From positions 26,748 to 90,747 of the forward strand of contig JASAND010028842.1 of assembly GCA_030248195.1 (NCBI GenBank): a DNA stretch of 64,000 nucleotides, given 5' to 3'. Source of the stretch: Trissonchulus latispiculum. Its lineage: Eukaryota > Nematoda > Enoplea > Enoplida > Ironidae. Of the stretch, positions 22,139 to 34,362 are shown one piece after another (position 1 is the stretch's first letter; the number at the start of each line of letters is the position of its first letter). The notes under the pieces were generated by a model, which was not told the DNA's origin, searched no databases, and saw only the letters and a list, made by a program, of their open reading frames with translations. Both the position numbers and the translations under genes were made by a program.

Positions 22139-22729
22139 TCACTGTTCTAGCAGAGCGGTGGTTCCCGCGGCCGAGAGATGCATTCGGTCATCGTAGAGAG
22201 CAGGATTCAGCACCCCTGGTCTAGGTTGCCCATTCTCCCCGTTTGGCGACAGAAACTGGCGTTTGGCGCTGGCATCTACTGTCATGTAGGAGAATCCAGC
22301 CTGCTGGCAACGTTTTCGCATAAATTGATTGAAGTTCTCCAATACCTCAGGCTTTATATTCAGCTTGGTCTGAGGTGGCATCGAGGACACGTACACTCGA
22401 TCAGCTACGGGGCGAAAACAAGTTTCCATCTTGTCGAAGCCCTCAGCCCAAACGAAAGAGGTTTCCTGGATGTCGTTCAGACCAAAATACAGAATAATGC
22501 CGTAGAAATTACGATCATCGATCCCATATTCGGAAAGTATGTCCGGGACATTTCCCATGACATACCCACCTTTTGGAAAAACTACGCCACCCTCCACCGC
22601 GGCCAAGTGACGCAGGTTTGAGTGCAACAGCAGGAGAAATGTTCTGTCGTAGGTGATTTGAATGGGCGTCGTACACCACTGATCCATACTCAGCTGGGGC
22701 ACAATGTTCTGCTGTTCTTTCACAGAGCG
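22139..22729 (-). CDS. SGNH/GDSL hydrolase-like domain (probable exon)
   Basis: An open segment of about 196 codons that starts after an acceptor-like tgctgcgttttag and ends at TGA. Family blocks are visible in order: LLLHSNLRHL in the place of block I (the nucleophile Ser is kept but the usual Gly-Asp before it is Leu-His), KGGYVMG (block II Gly), FGLNDIQ (block III GxND) and DDRMHLS (block V DxxH with catalytic Asp and His). Enzymes of this family are esterases, lipases or O-acetyl hydrolases, and SGNH-like domains also occur in retrotransposon and uncharacterised animal proteins. The altered block I makes activity uncertain. It is present only in the unique region and not duplicated with the receptors. 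A CDS at 22804-23088 and an open segment at 25680-25990 on the same strand may be upstream exons. Confidence 0.5.
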   Translation of the reverse strand, partial: RSVKEQQNIVPQLSMDQWCTTPIQITYDRTFLLLLHSNLRHLAAVEGGVVFPKGGYVMGNVPDILSEYGIDDRNFYGIILYFGLNDIQETSFVWAEGFDKMETCFRPVADRVYVSSMPPQTKLNIKPEVLENFNQFMRKRCQQAGFSYMTVDASAKRQFLSPNGENGQPRPGVLNPALYDDRMHLSAAGTTALLEQ

Positions 22730-22803
22730 CTAAAACGCAGCAATTAATTATCCATAACAGTTCTCTCCCGACCATTGATCTCTGGTGAGCCGTAAAGTCC
22801 TGG

Positions 22804-23088
22804 CTAAGGATAGGCCATTATGCCAAAACTTATGGTTCCCACACGCCGTATGTACGTTGTTTCCAAATCGATCACTGCGGCAACCCCCAACAGGGAGGTT
22901 CCTGACTGGAGTTGATAGTAGAGAAGGTCAGAAATCAGTTGCTCACGATGGAAGATCCAATTGGCATCAGGGACCAACTGAAAGGTTGAAATTTTCGCAG
23001 ATAGATCTGTGCGACTTCTCAAAGTGATGTTGTTGTTGATGAAGTTGTTTATTCGCTTTAAGCACATTTTGCACTGCCAACTTAGCAT
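22804..23088 (-). CDS. Possible 5' exon of the SGNH gene, Cys-containing
   Basis: 94 codons from ATG to TAG. It begins MLSWQCKMCLKR and continues with a mixed hydrophobic sequence (LLYYQLQSGTSLLGVAAVIDL). It lies 75 bp before the SGNH segment in another frame. Several GT dinucleotides near its end could act as donors, but none is convincing. It may be an exon of the same gene, or chance. Confidence 0.3.
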   Translation of the reverse strand: MLSWQCKMCLKRINNFINNNITLRSRTDLSAKISTFQLVPDANWIFHREQLISDLLYYQLQSGTSLLGVAAVIDLETTYIRRVGTISFGIMAYP

Positions 23089-24136
23089 CTTTGCTCAGGG
23101 ACATCACCGACAGAAAGCAAAAATGGCAACACTTTCTCAACTGTTAACTAAGTCACTACCTATTCCACCAAATCAAAAGTAACGCACATAAACGCTTTCT
23201 TTCTCCTGACTGGTCATGACGTGGTCTGATGTTAGCGGAAGGAAACACATCCTTTATGCATACCCATATACTACCCACCCATACGTATATAATGTACTAT
23301 GAAATTGTATATATACGTATTTTGATTATTCTGCAAGGCAGCGGGCCGAAAAGGACCGAGAGGCCTGAGAGGCCCGAGAGGCCCTGCAGGTCCGGCTCGG
23401 GCCGGAGTTTTCGGGCCTCGGGTCCGGGCCGGGCATTGTCCTAGGAAACCGGGCCGGGCCGGACATTAATACTAAATTGAGGCAATGGGAGCCTTGCTTT
23501 TGATAGATAAGGCGTCAGTTGTTTGTCTTTCTTCGTTCAATAATTTTTTATATAATTCGCTCGTTCTCATAAAGATTTAAATGTTGAATGCAACACATTC
23601 TGTCCTTATTCATATAATCTCTGTACTTTGAACAATTTTACCAAGTCTATGCAAAAATTAGTTGTCTATCATACGAATGCCAGCATATTTAGTAATCAAC
23701 TTCTGGAAATGAGTCGTGTCCGAAGGCCTTGACTGAAAGGTTTCACTCGAAATATCCCTGATCGTGTAAAGCCATGCTGCCGTCACAAACTTATTAGAAA
23801 GTTCCCTTTGTACAACTAAATGTAAAAAGTAGGACGTTCAAAATATTTTACATTTACAGAAAGATCACGGCTCGGCAACAAACAATGTGAAAAGTTGATT
23901 GGACAATAGGAAGAAAGTATGGCAACTTAAACCCCACCCTCTTGGTACCGTTACGTTAAACTCCCCCAGAGCGGTAGGCTTAGCCGTGGCTAATAAAACT
24001 TAGCGCGGTGCTGCTGTGACAAAATAAATTTAGTCATAATTTTGCTGACTATACTTTTTGTTATATATGCCATGTATACAATGTAAGCCACAGGCATTTG
24101 GTGACTGAAAATAACTATTCCAAAAAAAGTGCGGAC
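23089..24136. other. Intergenic with GC-rich CCGGGCC block
   Basis: 23338-23466 is dense in gggccgggcc and cgagaggcc words, unlike the AT-rich surroundings. Similar short blocks occur at 11590-11675, 48095-48185, 62860-62880 and 63510-63550. It may be a terminus of a dispersed element. No gene. Confidence 0.4.
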
Positions 24137-24139
24137 TAA

Positions 24140-24473
24140 TGGGTATGTCAGCTTTAACTCCACAGCGAGTGCAGAGGGTTTCCGGAAAGTTGAGAAAAAT
24201 GACTGGAAAGTTGTCACCAAATGTCTCGAAAGTTGTAAATTTGAAAATCAAAATTGTCTCGGAATATTTCAAAACTTTCTAGAAACATTTGAAAAATGTC
24301 TCGAAACATTGTATTTATTTTGTATGTTTGCGTGCAAAAATGTTTTTAAAAAGACCGGAAAGTTGAAGATGTTTCGAGACAAAAAGTCTCAAAAGTTGAA
24401 AAATATTTCGAGACAAATCCCAACTTTCCGGAAACCCTCTGCACTCGCTGTGGAGTTAAAGCTGACATACCCA
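24140..24473. mobile_element. TWA-target MITE, short copy
   Basis: 334 bp. The inverted ends start TGGGTATGTCAGC and run about 55 bp through gagtgcagagggtttccgg. TAA flanks both sides. The interior has the tgtctcgaaag / cgagacaa words seen in the long element at 12105-14071. It is closely related to 34005-34362. Confidence 0.85.
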
Positions 24474-24476
24474 TAA

Positions 24477-25679
24477 TTAATAATGGCTTGATGACCAAAG
24501 CTGGGGCCCCCAAATTAAATCCAAGTATTAACGACTTTATTGCGCACCCTGCTGTGCAGTTTCCAATTTGAAGTCTAATAAAGAAGTTAAATGGTTAAAT
24601 CTCTGATACAGTTTAAAGTGCAAATAGAGGGTTCCCCGTCAGTAAATCAGTTGCAATGTTGCAAGTACAACTGACTTTTCATGTAAAGTGAAACTTTAAC
24701 TTAACTCGTTGGTAACGACTTTGGCACACGATAATTGTGATCATTTTATAAAAACTTAGAAATAATTTTCAATTAGTTTAAATTAATTATATAATAGTTT
24801 AAAGTTTAAATGTACGCTTCTCACGTTTTCTCGAATTTAAAGTTTCAGTTTGATGCTGCAATGTTACAATTTGTGATCTTTTGCTGATTGCGGATTGCAC
24901 AAATATTTTATATTATACTTTATACCTAAAATTTGTAATGAACAGCATAGGTTGTTCAACAAATATCTCTGAGGTTTCAGCAAAAATCCAACTTCAGGAC
25001 AGGCCAAAACATGTTTGGCGCAGCATTGACCCAAATGAAACTAATCTAAACAAAGTTGACTCAAACATTTAGATGTTCCAGCTTAACCCATGTAAGCTAA
25101 ATCAAAGATTTCAGACTGCAGTGAATTCAGAAATTGTTTATGGTGTTTATCAAACCAAGCCATTAATTTAGAAGAAGAAGCAGAAACTACAAGATCACAT
25201 ACTGGATTATAATTATAATTGACATAAAAATGGTTTTACTTGGAAAAAATATGAACTAATGTTAATGCTTAACCAAAGGAAAGAATTTAGATAAAACCCA
25301 GTCAAATCGAAACCCTTGCTGGCATAAATACCTAGATAAACTAATTGGCCTTAGCACGAAATACGATAAAAGCAAGAGTGCATAACTGCATTATATAAAG
25401 AAGAAGAGTAAGCCACTAGAGGGCTCCTCTTCTTGACACTGCGTATACGTATATATATTGACAAAAGTGATACGTATACCCAAACGTAGTCCACGAATAT
25501 CAAATTCAACGCTACGCAATCGCCCCGATGCAACTAATTCTTAGAATTCCGAAAACCCAGTACATTACTTCGATGTAAATGAAGTCTTACATGAGGTGAA
25601 ATTATACAAAGGCACTTGATGCTCTTAGGTTATATCGGAAAGAAGACATGAAACAAATTGATAAACTTGATATCAAAGT
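24477..25679. other. Unique AT-rich intergenic sequence
   Basis: No gene, repeat array or RNA recognised. The short frames present start with non-ATG codons. Confidence 0.4.
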
Positions 25680-25990
25680 TCACCTGATGCCTCTGTGCAC
25701 GTCCGACTCTCGAGAAGATGCTCGAGCTTGTTGTTCAAGCTGAACAGCGCCAATTTTTCGGTTACAAAAGTCATTCATATTTGAACATTTAGGCTTTCGC
25801 TGCGTCTGACTGTTAGATATTGCTTCAGCGCTCTGGGGTGCTCGACACTCAAAGTCATCTCCATTTGCTTGGTCCACCAGCATTTGGTTAAAGTGGTACA
25901 TGCCGTTTGCAAACACACCATAGGCAGCACTGGTAATATCGCTGTGTAAATCTTGCAGTTCAGTGTTTAGTTTTTTAATGAAAATGAATT
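25680..25990 (-). CDS. Possible exon, unknown protein
   Basis: Open for about 100 codons on the minus strand. It includes KKLNTELQDLHSDITSAAYG and later Cys residues. Near its end is a good donor-like CATCAG|GTGAAC (about 25681-25690). Composition is plausible for coding sequence. It lies upstream of the SGNH segments on the same strand and could be an earlier exon of that gene. No start or acceptor is identified. Confidence 0.25.
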
Positions 25991-26849
25991 AAATTTTCTA
26001 AACTTTCAGCGCCCTTTAACATTCTGCGACCAATCGCAATTCAAATTAAAAGATCGAAAATTTTATCTTTGCTGGTGTTTTAAAATTTAAAAAAATAATT
26101 TTCTAATCATATAAAAATTTAATATAAAAATTAAAAATTAAAAAATTAAAAATAATAACACTTATTGTTTGCTGCGCAGAGGGCGCAGAAGCAAACATTT
26201 TATTTTCAAACATTGAGCCATTTCTAATGGCTACGTCAGTGTAGCCAGCCTCGATTTCCAGGGTCTAACGGAGGCCAGTTTTCACAGTTTTCAGAAAATT
26301 AGTTAGCTTATTTAAACATACTACAGGACAATGTTGATTTATGTTTGCCCAATACCTGTACCACCCAACGCATATCTATTTGCTCACTCATTTTGCATGT
26401 TTTTGGCCTATTTTGATTTATGCTAGAGATTTAGTCGAACCGCGATTATTTGTTCTGAACCACGACTTCTGATTTACTACCAATTGGATTCGCGCAACCT
26501 TTAGCATTTTGAAAATGCACAACATTTTCTGGTTTAAGTTGCAACATCTCCATCTCAGGCAACGGGTGGTACTGGTAAAGTCTCCGTGTCATCGTGAATT
26601 TCGCAGACTTGTTTTGACCATTGCGAGATGGAGAGAGTCAAATCAGAAAACGCGCACCTTTGCTCAAAAAATTGGCAAATTCTACAATCAATTTTGAAGC
26701 CTTTACAAGCCAAAGGTTAAAGATCAATCAATATACCTAGCTAAAGGGCTTTTCAAGTATCAGATAACTATTCTTTAGTTAAATTAAATAAACTTCCAAA
26801 ATAAGGATAATCTGAACTAAGAGCATTCACTGGCAGGACGTAGTTACAT
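25991..26849. other. End of unique region
   Basis: 26005-26060 is a fragment of TTAA family 2 (ctttaacattctgcgaccaa). 26085-26165 is extremely AT-rich. Otherwise nothing is recognised. Similarity to units 1 and 3 resumes at about 26850. Confidence 0.4.
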
Positions 26850-28027
26850 TTTAACGCATTATATTGAATTAGATCCTTTTCAAGAAACGTTTATCGTCCA
26901 TGACAAAAACATTGATTGAATGAACTGATTCAATGGGGTCAGAGTATAAGTGGTTTGAAGTGCTTAAGGGAGTTAAAAACTACTTTTTGCATCTCAGAAG
27001 TCACTCGACATCCATTAGTTACTGACTGACCATGTCCAGTTCTAGAAATTGTAGATTTATAGAAACTAGCTCCTAAACATCCCACTGCAACGCATATGGA
27101 TCTAATTAAAGTAATCAATTTTCACTCCAGCACCTGTGACCCGAAAATTCCAGTTCACTACTTCAAGATCAATGCTTCGATTGATGTTTTCTCACTGAGC
27201 TACGGAGGCCACAGTTGCATCAAGTAGCAGGAGTTCGTAGGCTTGCAAGACTTACAGAGAAAAGCCGTTTTCAATCTGTCCGTGTTTAACCATAATTCAC
27301 ACAAACAAAGGAAAAGCTAAGCTGTTCATTACAGCAACTTCAGGCTTATTGGTGTTCACAGTTCTCTTAAATTTTACACACAAATTCGAGATATATTATT
27401 CTAGTTCGTTTGGGGGCCTTCTGTGCAAATATTTAATAATATTAAGTCAACGTGATCCGAGGTCTACAAACATCAAACGGACGACACTATCATTTCTTAT
27501 CTATTCAGCTTTTCATACTTAGATGCCTTGGGTACTTTAATTTCTCCTGAGGAATTAGAAACCAAAATACATCTCTATCTGTGTTTATTTTAGTAGAGCT
27601 GAAATGAAATGGCTTAGTCAGTACGTTGATCATTTTTGTTTGAACATTCTTCCAAACAACTTCTACAAATCTTTTCATAGAATTTTATGTTCATATGAGC
27701 CACCCAGACCACACTGTTTACAGAACTGTTTTAACCTGATCTTTTAGTGTGAACTTGTCCCTTTGAACGAGCGACTGAAAATTGTTGTTTGCTGTTCTTG
27801 ATTATTTCAGTAACCTAAAAGCTCTTTTTTCTAGAATATTTATTTTGTATACACAGTTCGCTTAACTCTTGAGCATGCGCTTAAATGCAGTCTGAGCCTT
27901 GATATACATAAAAAGCCATCTCAGCTACTGTTCCCACAAAACTCGTTGCTACCTTACATTTGGACAGAGGGAAACATTTCAACAATCAAGATTTGCGTTT
28001 TAGCAGCCACATCACTTCCAAATAAAA
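26850..28027. other. Duplicated 5' flank of receptor A2
   Basis: Aligns with the A1 and A3 flanks but has accumulated indels that break every short frame shared by the other two. A TATA-like cataaaaag is at 27907 and an acceptor-like gcgttttag at about 28003. Confidence 0.5.
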
Positions 28028-28947
28028 ATGAATAATTCAACGTATCGCCATACACTTGATGCATACGAGTTGTCATTTCTTGTTTGGACTAATGTAATAG
28101 CAGTGGGTGGCCTTGTCGCCCATGGTATTATTTTTACTGTATTTATTTACTTTATTTGCTTTACTTTATTTACTTTATTGTATTTATGTACTTGCACAAG
28201 AATAACTTTAGACACATGTTTTACAAGCTGATGGTAACATTGGGAATTTGCGAAATTACTTTGTTATTGTTGCATTTGGTTTTTCTTACACCAAGCGCAA
28301 TCCTTGGGATCGAGCGCGTTCCTTACCAGTATCAAAGGGTTTGTGGTTTTCTCACTGGTGTGGCAGCACAGAGTATCTTCTGTCTGATTCCAACGTTGTC
28401 GGCTAACCGTTTAGTTGCCACCGTTGCCTGGAAAGCTTTCCGTGTTTATGCAACAAATGCTGTCGCCTATTCGCTTGCATTCGGCTGTATTACCATTGCT
28501 ATATTACTAATGACTGCACTTGAGTTATCTGGCTGTTTTATTGCTCTGACACATTCTTATATTTATCGGGTTGTATGTAGCAAGATCACATTGTCTTCTA
28601 AGGTGATATCACGTATTAGTTTAATTGGCTTGTTTTCAGCATCTATATGTGTGCCAATGCAGGTGATTATATTCTGGAAAGTCAAGTCGGTTGCTATCAG
28701 AAACCACGGTGGCAGAAAAGAAAGGTCATTAGCGTTACAGTTTGCACTATTTAGTTCAATCTACTTCACGTATGCTATTTTCTATACACTAGCTGATATT
28801 CTGAAAAATTGCACAATCATTGACCATAAACTGGCAGACTCATTTACCAGAACTATGGGACTGGCAACGTCACTCTGCAATCCTGTTGTATATCTTTGCT
28901 TTAACTCTGATATCCGGAATCACTTACCGTGCAAAAAGGGTAGTTAA
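28028..28947 (+). pseudogene. Seven-transmembrane receptor A2, broken by a 44-bp insertion
   Basis: The same gene as A1 and A3, with a 44-bp AT-rich insertion (28141-28184, tandem TTTAC/TTTAT words) at the end of TM1. 44 is not a multiple of three, so the frame shifts: the first frame ends after 67 codons. The remaining coding sequence is open from the conserved MYLHKNN to SKG-like tail, with ANR and a normal NPVVY. The insertion contains no AG, so it is not a small intron. Re-initiation at the Met of MYLHKNN would give a product lacking TM1. The otherwise clean sequence indicates very recent inactivation. Confidence 0.85.
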
Positions 28948-30035
28948 TAGCAAAATGGAGGAAACTGCAGTCATATACAACATGCAACATATGAAACATG
29001 ATACTAAATGACATGTTCAATTTATTTTGTCATATAAGTTAATTCATGACTAAAAAACTAAATCATCCAGTCACTCCGATTGTGAATTGATTGTGTACAA
29101 CTTTTTCGAAAATGTGGATATTACTCAAACTTAACTTCTTTTCTGGTTCTGCATATCAAACATTCACAACCACCTTTTTTCTAATCGAAATTATATTCTG
29201 AGAATGCTACTTTGGGCACATGTACATTCAAAATAATGGAGTACTTAAACTTACTTCAAACATGGATAGACGGTCCCGTGTATATCCAAGACGCGAAGTG
29301 GATTTAAAACAGTTTTGATCATTCTGCCGTCATGCTTGCTGTGTTCAATAAAACACCAGATAGCTAGATAGATATCAACCAGGTGCACATGAAGGTTTAT
29401 TCAAAGTTGCTCTGTTTGCATCACTGAGTTCCCATCATATCATATCATATAATATCATATCATATATCATATCATATCATCGACTGTGACGAAGATAGAC
29501 GACGAGTTGTTTTATCACATCTGACTTTTAACATAACGTTGACTAAAGACCATGGTTATAGCTACTTATTTTGTTATCCTTAAATGAACCCAAGCACACG
29601 CAATTGGCTAGCCCATTTACTATTTTTGTTCTCAACCTTATTTGTCGAGGGGTTAGAGGGCTTAAAATGCCCAGGTAAGGCAATAAGCATTTTTGTCAAG
29701 ATATTGCATGATCAGTAAAGGAGACCTGACCTTTTTTACGTTCTGGTTACTTTATAATTAACAGTACAAATCAATTTCATTAAAAGGTTTGCGTATGATG
29801 TGTACAGGTACGATGAGCCAATCCAACGAGGTGTTACATATTATGCTGGTGTTGCTAACCGCACAGGCATACGTTGAGTATTTATCGGGGCACCATAAAT
29901 ATAGTACACGTACAAGGCACCATGCAATCAAAAGCGTGAATAAGTATATTAAAAATGTTCTTGCCTATAATTTACTCATACGGCTTTAATCCTTTACGTA
30001 GATAGCTAAAACTGTAGCTAAATGTATTTCCGTGC
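28948..30035. other. Intergenic, 3' flank of A2
   Basis: Duplicated sequence as after A1 and A3. Just past 29950 it joins directly to sequence equivalent to 14235 of unit 1, so about 5 kb (including the F-box-like remnant and the TWA element position) is missing in this unit. Confidence 0.5.
29429..29480. repeat. (ATCAT)n microsatellite
   Basis: An expanded run of catat/atcat repeats. The equivalent site has two to three repeats in unit 1 (about 8826) and almost none in unit 3 (about 46360). Confidence 0.8.
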
Positions 30036-30243
30036 TCTTTAACATTCTGGGACCAGTCACGGATTTTTAGGCCAAAAGATAACAAAGTTTTGGTTTTTGG
30101 CCTTAGCCTTCTGGTAGGTAGACCAGACACCGGATTGGTTGTTATGGCTGGAAAGAGGACACAAAAATGAACATTTTTGCTTTTACAACCTTTGAGCTAT
30201 CTCCAGTGGTTAAGTCAGTATAAGCAAAAAACCATTTTGATGG
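30036..30243. mobile_element. Truncated family 2 element
   Basis: It repeats the first 200 bp of the element at 30461-31044, then switches abruptly at 30243/30244 into sequence matching the unit 3 flank (48766 onward). Confidence 0.55.
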
Positions 30244-30460
30244 TAATCTTAATGCATTGAATTTTGTTAACCAAATGATGTTGTGCATGCAACCGAGTAT
30301 TGTTTTCCCATAGAGTCATAGTTGATTATATTCGCACTTTAGAGTTTTGTAGATGCAGGTTTTCCATTCAAACTTAAGGTACTGGTATCGCTTTGTGTAA
30401 ATTTGACCCAGGCTCCAATTCGTTATGAAAGTGGATGAAACTTTCGAGATACGTTATTTA

Positions 30461-31044
30461 AGTGCTCTTTATCATACTAGGACCAGTCACGGATTTGTAG
30501 GCCAAAAGATAAGAAAGTTTTGGTTTTTGGCCTTAGCCTTCTAGTAGGTAGCACAGACAGTGGATTGGTTGCTATGGCTGGAAAGAGGACACAAAAATGA
30601 ACATTTTTGCTTTTACAACCTTTGAGCTATCTCCAGTGGTTAAGTCAGTATAAGCAAAAAACCATTTTGAGGGTCAACACATGGCCAATGAGGAAATCAG
30701 TTTTTTCAAAATTACTGCCAAACCTTACGAACAATTTTGGTCAATTTATACTCAATCGATACAGCGTCCAAATGCTCATTTTATCAATCCCTACTGGCCG
30801 GACTTTATTGGTTTCAGCTAGAGATTTGGCCGGAAAACCATTTTGGCAAAGCTGTGTTAATTTTGTTTGTTTTTGTTTTGTCTGCTTTTGCTAATTTTGC
30901 GACTTTCGTAAGCTCATGAGAATATCTTAACTATAAGCTTCAAAACGATGTATAAAGCTCTTTCCAACTCCCAAAAATGCGAAAGTTATAGCGTTTTAAA
31001 AAATCACCGCAAAAGCACTGCTCAAAAGGATACCACCACCTTAA
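30461..31044. mobile_element. TTAA-flanked element family 2, unit 2 copy
   Basis: Complete relative to 14313-14881, ending CCACCACCTTAA. See that entry. Confidence 0.55.
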
Positions 31045-32918
31045 GAATATAATACAACAAAGTTGTAAAAACACTATCACACGTCGGAAGGAGCAAGACT
31101 ATTAAGGGTGAACAAAAACTAAAGGCTTTTGAATAAACTCACCAGTCACGCAGCGACGATACAGAGCACAGGAGTTGATCAGAGTACAGGAGCAAGCGAT
31201 TTACTGTTATCTCAATCGAAATGGAGCTGCTTTATGTATAGTGAATGATGGAAAATATGAAACAAACAGCAGAGATACTGAGACATGTCGAGAATCCATC
31301 AATCCTTTGCATTTTATTAGTGGCATAGATAAAGAAGGCCCCATCTTTGCATGTTATAGGTTCCCCATTTTGAGTTTTCAATGTTTCCAATACATTCGGC
31401 TTTTTTCATTGTTTTGAGGTTTTTTAAAAAACAGTACTGTACATGCAGACAGAGTTAGCACGGTTGAATGCGCCTCGATCGTTCTATATTCGAGAAACTA
31501 CAGTAGGTGGTACAATTCGATTAAGTCTAGGCGAAAACTAGAATTGTGCAACATAGCAACTTTACAACGTATTTGGTAATCTGCCTCAGCCTAACAATCA
31601 GAATGTGTCACGGACTATGAGCTAGCGCTAATAGGACACTAGCCCTTCCGGACAATCAACTAGCTATATCATTGTCCAGACTATGGGCTAGTCACAGCAG
31701 GACATTGTACTGCATGGAAGTCCGTGTGATAATTAAGCCTGTGTGCAAATGCTGCGTATGACTTACAGTCGTTCATCTTAACAGTCGAACAAGGTCAAAA
31801 GGTCAAACTTCAAGAAATGACTAAATTAGTTGTCATTAATCATGAATCCATTGGCAGAAAAAGGTTTGACCGAGAAAAGAATTGGAATGAAAAATATTTT
31901 CGAGGCATCTTTTTGTCTGGGGCTAGTCTAAACCCGAGGAATTTCTCTAGACCATTGTGGAATTTTAACTGAGGCTTCTTTGAAATTAAACGATACCTAT
32001 ACGATAATTAATAAATTAAAGATACGAAGCAAACTACCACATCTGTTTTCTAAACGAACTATTGTGCTGCAACTCATAATTATGCTCGACTCGAGAAATG
32101 TCCTTTTTAAGTGGATACATTGGCTTGTCCTTATCAACAGGCTAGTCAAAGCTTCAACCGACGTATCACCAAAGCATATGAAAGTTACAGATGTAAATAC
32201 AACAAATATAAGCGATAGCAGTACTAATACAATAACTTATGCTGTCATGAACAGGCCAATTGATATCGTGGACATTCGTTTTCTACTGAAATGACCAATA
32301 TGGAAAATGTTTGAATTGAGCTTTTTCGCCGCCACCGTCAAGAGAACAGGTATCTTAAAGCTACATTCTACGTCTTGCTGCAAATGCGTCAATACTAATA
32401 TGCCAACAGATAGCCTGGCGGTCAGAAAATATTTTCGGAACGAAATAGTTAATGTTAGCCGATGGTTAGCTTGCTCATGCCAAGGTTATATCATATCTGC
32501 GCCTCCTTCCGGTTGTAATAATTCTCGCAGTACCAATTGGAAAATGCAACTATGAATGATAGCTGGCAGATCATAGGAGGAGTCACTAACCCCATCCAAA
32601 TTTCAAAGAGCAGGGGCGAACATGGGGAGGCTAACGACAAGAGCATCCAAAAATAACTAACTGACATTCCCAGGTAAATAAATGGCTTGCGTTATTGTAA
32701 TAAAGCGACAATCCAATAAATGAGAATAGATAATGTTACAATCGTGCATGAATGAATGGATGGATGGACAACGGAACTTGTCACGGAACTATCGAGGATT
32801 AGCTGATGAGGGTTATGGACTGAATTCCATGACAGAAATTAGTAACATTTTAATATAATTATTTTTAGAAAGTAAGTTTGTTTCCATAAACTCTTTCTCC
32901 AAATTTATCCCCTTCATG
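31045..32918. other. Intergenic between family 2 element and B2
   Basis: Duplicated in unit 3 (49572-51317). Frames at 31980-32294 and 32307-32555 are shortened or shifted in unit 3 and show no domain. The hairpin tgtcacggaa is kept at about 32778. Confidence 0.45.
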
Positions 32919-33903
32919 TCATTCAATAGGGGCAACAACATCTTTTCTTTTGTTTCGACTTGATGTAGCCGGAATGCTCATATTATGGACATCCAATTCC
33001 AAAGAGAGGTTACATTTCCGCAACCGCTTGCTAAAAATGTATGCTTCGCGTCTGAAAGTTGCATTAAACATTAAGTAAAAAATAGCGTTAATTCCAAGAT
33101 TTAAATTAAACAAAGCTATAGTAGAATAAAACAAGACATTATCAACGGCTACTTGGCTCGATCGTAGCATCTGATCTGCTATGGGAGCTGGTGTGGCAAA
33201 AATGACTAGCCCCACAAAACAGAAGAACATCATTTTGGAACCTCTAGCACGCTTCCTGAGTTCTGCTTTAGTGGCTTGGGACGTTGTTGCTTTAAGTTTA
33301 AGAAAAATGCAGCCATAGCAAATTAGCATGATCAAGCAAGGAATATATATGAAGATCGTATCTACACATATCTTCCACTCAATCTGGTTTATGTCAATGA
33401 GGCAGAAAGCAGACTCGGGTATTGCAACAAATTCTCCCCACAATTTTAATCCTGGCAGCATCACAATTATTATAAACGAGGGTAGCCAAACGCAGGAGCT
33501 CCAAATAAAGTAGGACATTCGAATAGTGAAGGTCCTTGCATACAATACAGGGAAAAACACTGCTGTAAACCGATTTATGGCAATCAGAGACTGCCCTAGG
33601 ACTGAAGTACCACTGTTGAAATACCAAATCGATCCAATCCATCGGCACATTAAATTCATTGCTCGTATTTCCTCTTCAGTTCTAGATTCTACAGAACCAA
33701 AGACTGTGCTAAAGACCCCTTGTAAAGCAATTAGTGCGCTGGACAAGGAATCCGTTGCTGACAACGTTATATGTTACTTGCTGCCGCAACTCGTTTGACG
33801 TCATAATAAGTATTGCTATAAGGACATTGGTAGTGGATATTCCCGAGCCGGTACCCAGCAGCATTAGTCCTCCCCAGAATGCGGTTGTGCTGTTTGTAGT
33901 CAT
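32919..33903 (-). pseudogene. Seven-transmembrane receptor B2, frameshifted copy
   Basis: The ATG (33901-33903) and first 45 or so codons are intact (MTTNSTTAFWGG). Relative to B3, 11 bases are missing at 33765/33766 in TM2, which shifts the frame. The rest (from about 33764 down to TGA at 32919) is open and keeps INRF, TM4-TM7, NAIFY and the C-terminal APIE. One short deletion is the only clear lesion. A TWA MITE is inserted between its promoter and its start codon. Confidence 0.85.
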
Positions 33904-33922
33904 TGGCAAAATTAGTCGATGG

Positions 33923-33924
33923 CT
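33923..33924 (-). promoter_or_regulatory. Splice-acceptor-like AG upstream of B2
   Basis: Pyrimidine tract followed by AG, 19 nt before the ATG. Equivalent to 17081-17082. Confidence 0.45.
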
Positions 33925-34004
33925 GAAAAAAAGGAACGGAAATGCAAGAATAATTCGGACGGTTCTGGAAGTAGAATACGCATTTACTGCCATAGTGAGC
34001 TTTA

Positions 34005-34362
34005 TGGGTATGTCAGCTTTAACTCCACAGCGAGCGCAGAGGGTTTCCGGAAAGTTGGGATTTGTCTCGAAATATTTCTTTTGACTTTTTGTCTCTAAAC
34101 ATTTCCAACTTTCGACATTTTTTGAAAATATTGTGAGACACTTCACGAATTTGTCTAGAACATTTTTGCACGCAAATATGCAAAATAAATGCATGTTTCG
34201 AGACATTTTTCCAATATTTCTAGAAAGTTTTGAAATATTTCGAGACAATTTTGATTCTCAATTTTACAACTTTCGAGACATTTGATGACAACTTTCGAGT
34301 CGTTTTTTTCAACTTTCCGGAAACCCTCTGCACTCGCTGTGGAATTAAATCTGACACACCCA
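34005..34362. mobile_element. TWA-target MITE inserted upstream of B2
   Basis: 358 bp with the TGGGTATGTCAGC / complementary ends and the internal cgagaca words. A TTA duplication flanks it (34002-34004, 34363-34365). Unit 1 carries the uninterrupted site (gacctttagacgaac), which directly proves the insertion and the 3-bp target duplication. It happened after the units separated. Confidence 0.92.

Noticed and set aside
22100..22141. 44-nt mini-intron removing the TGA in the SGNH gene
   Set aside because: A GT...CAG pair exists, but its removal shifts the downstream frame into an early stop.
28141..28184. Short intron in A2
   Set aside because: The inserted bases begin near a GT but contain no AG acceptor, and sister genes are intronless here.
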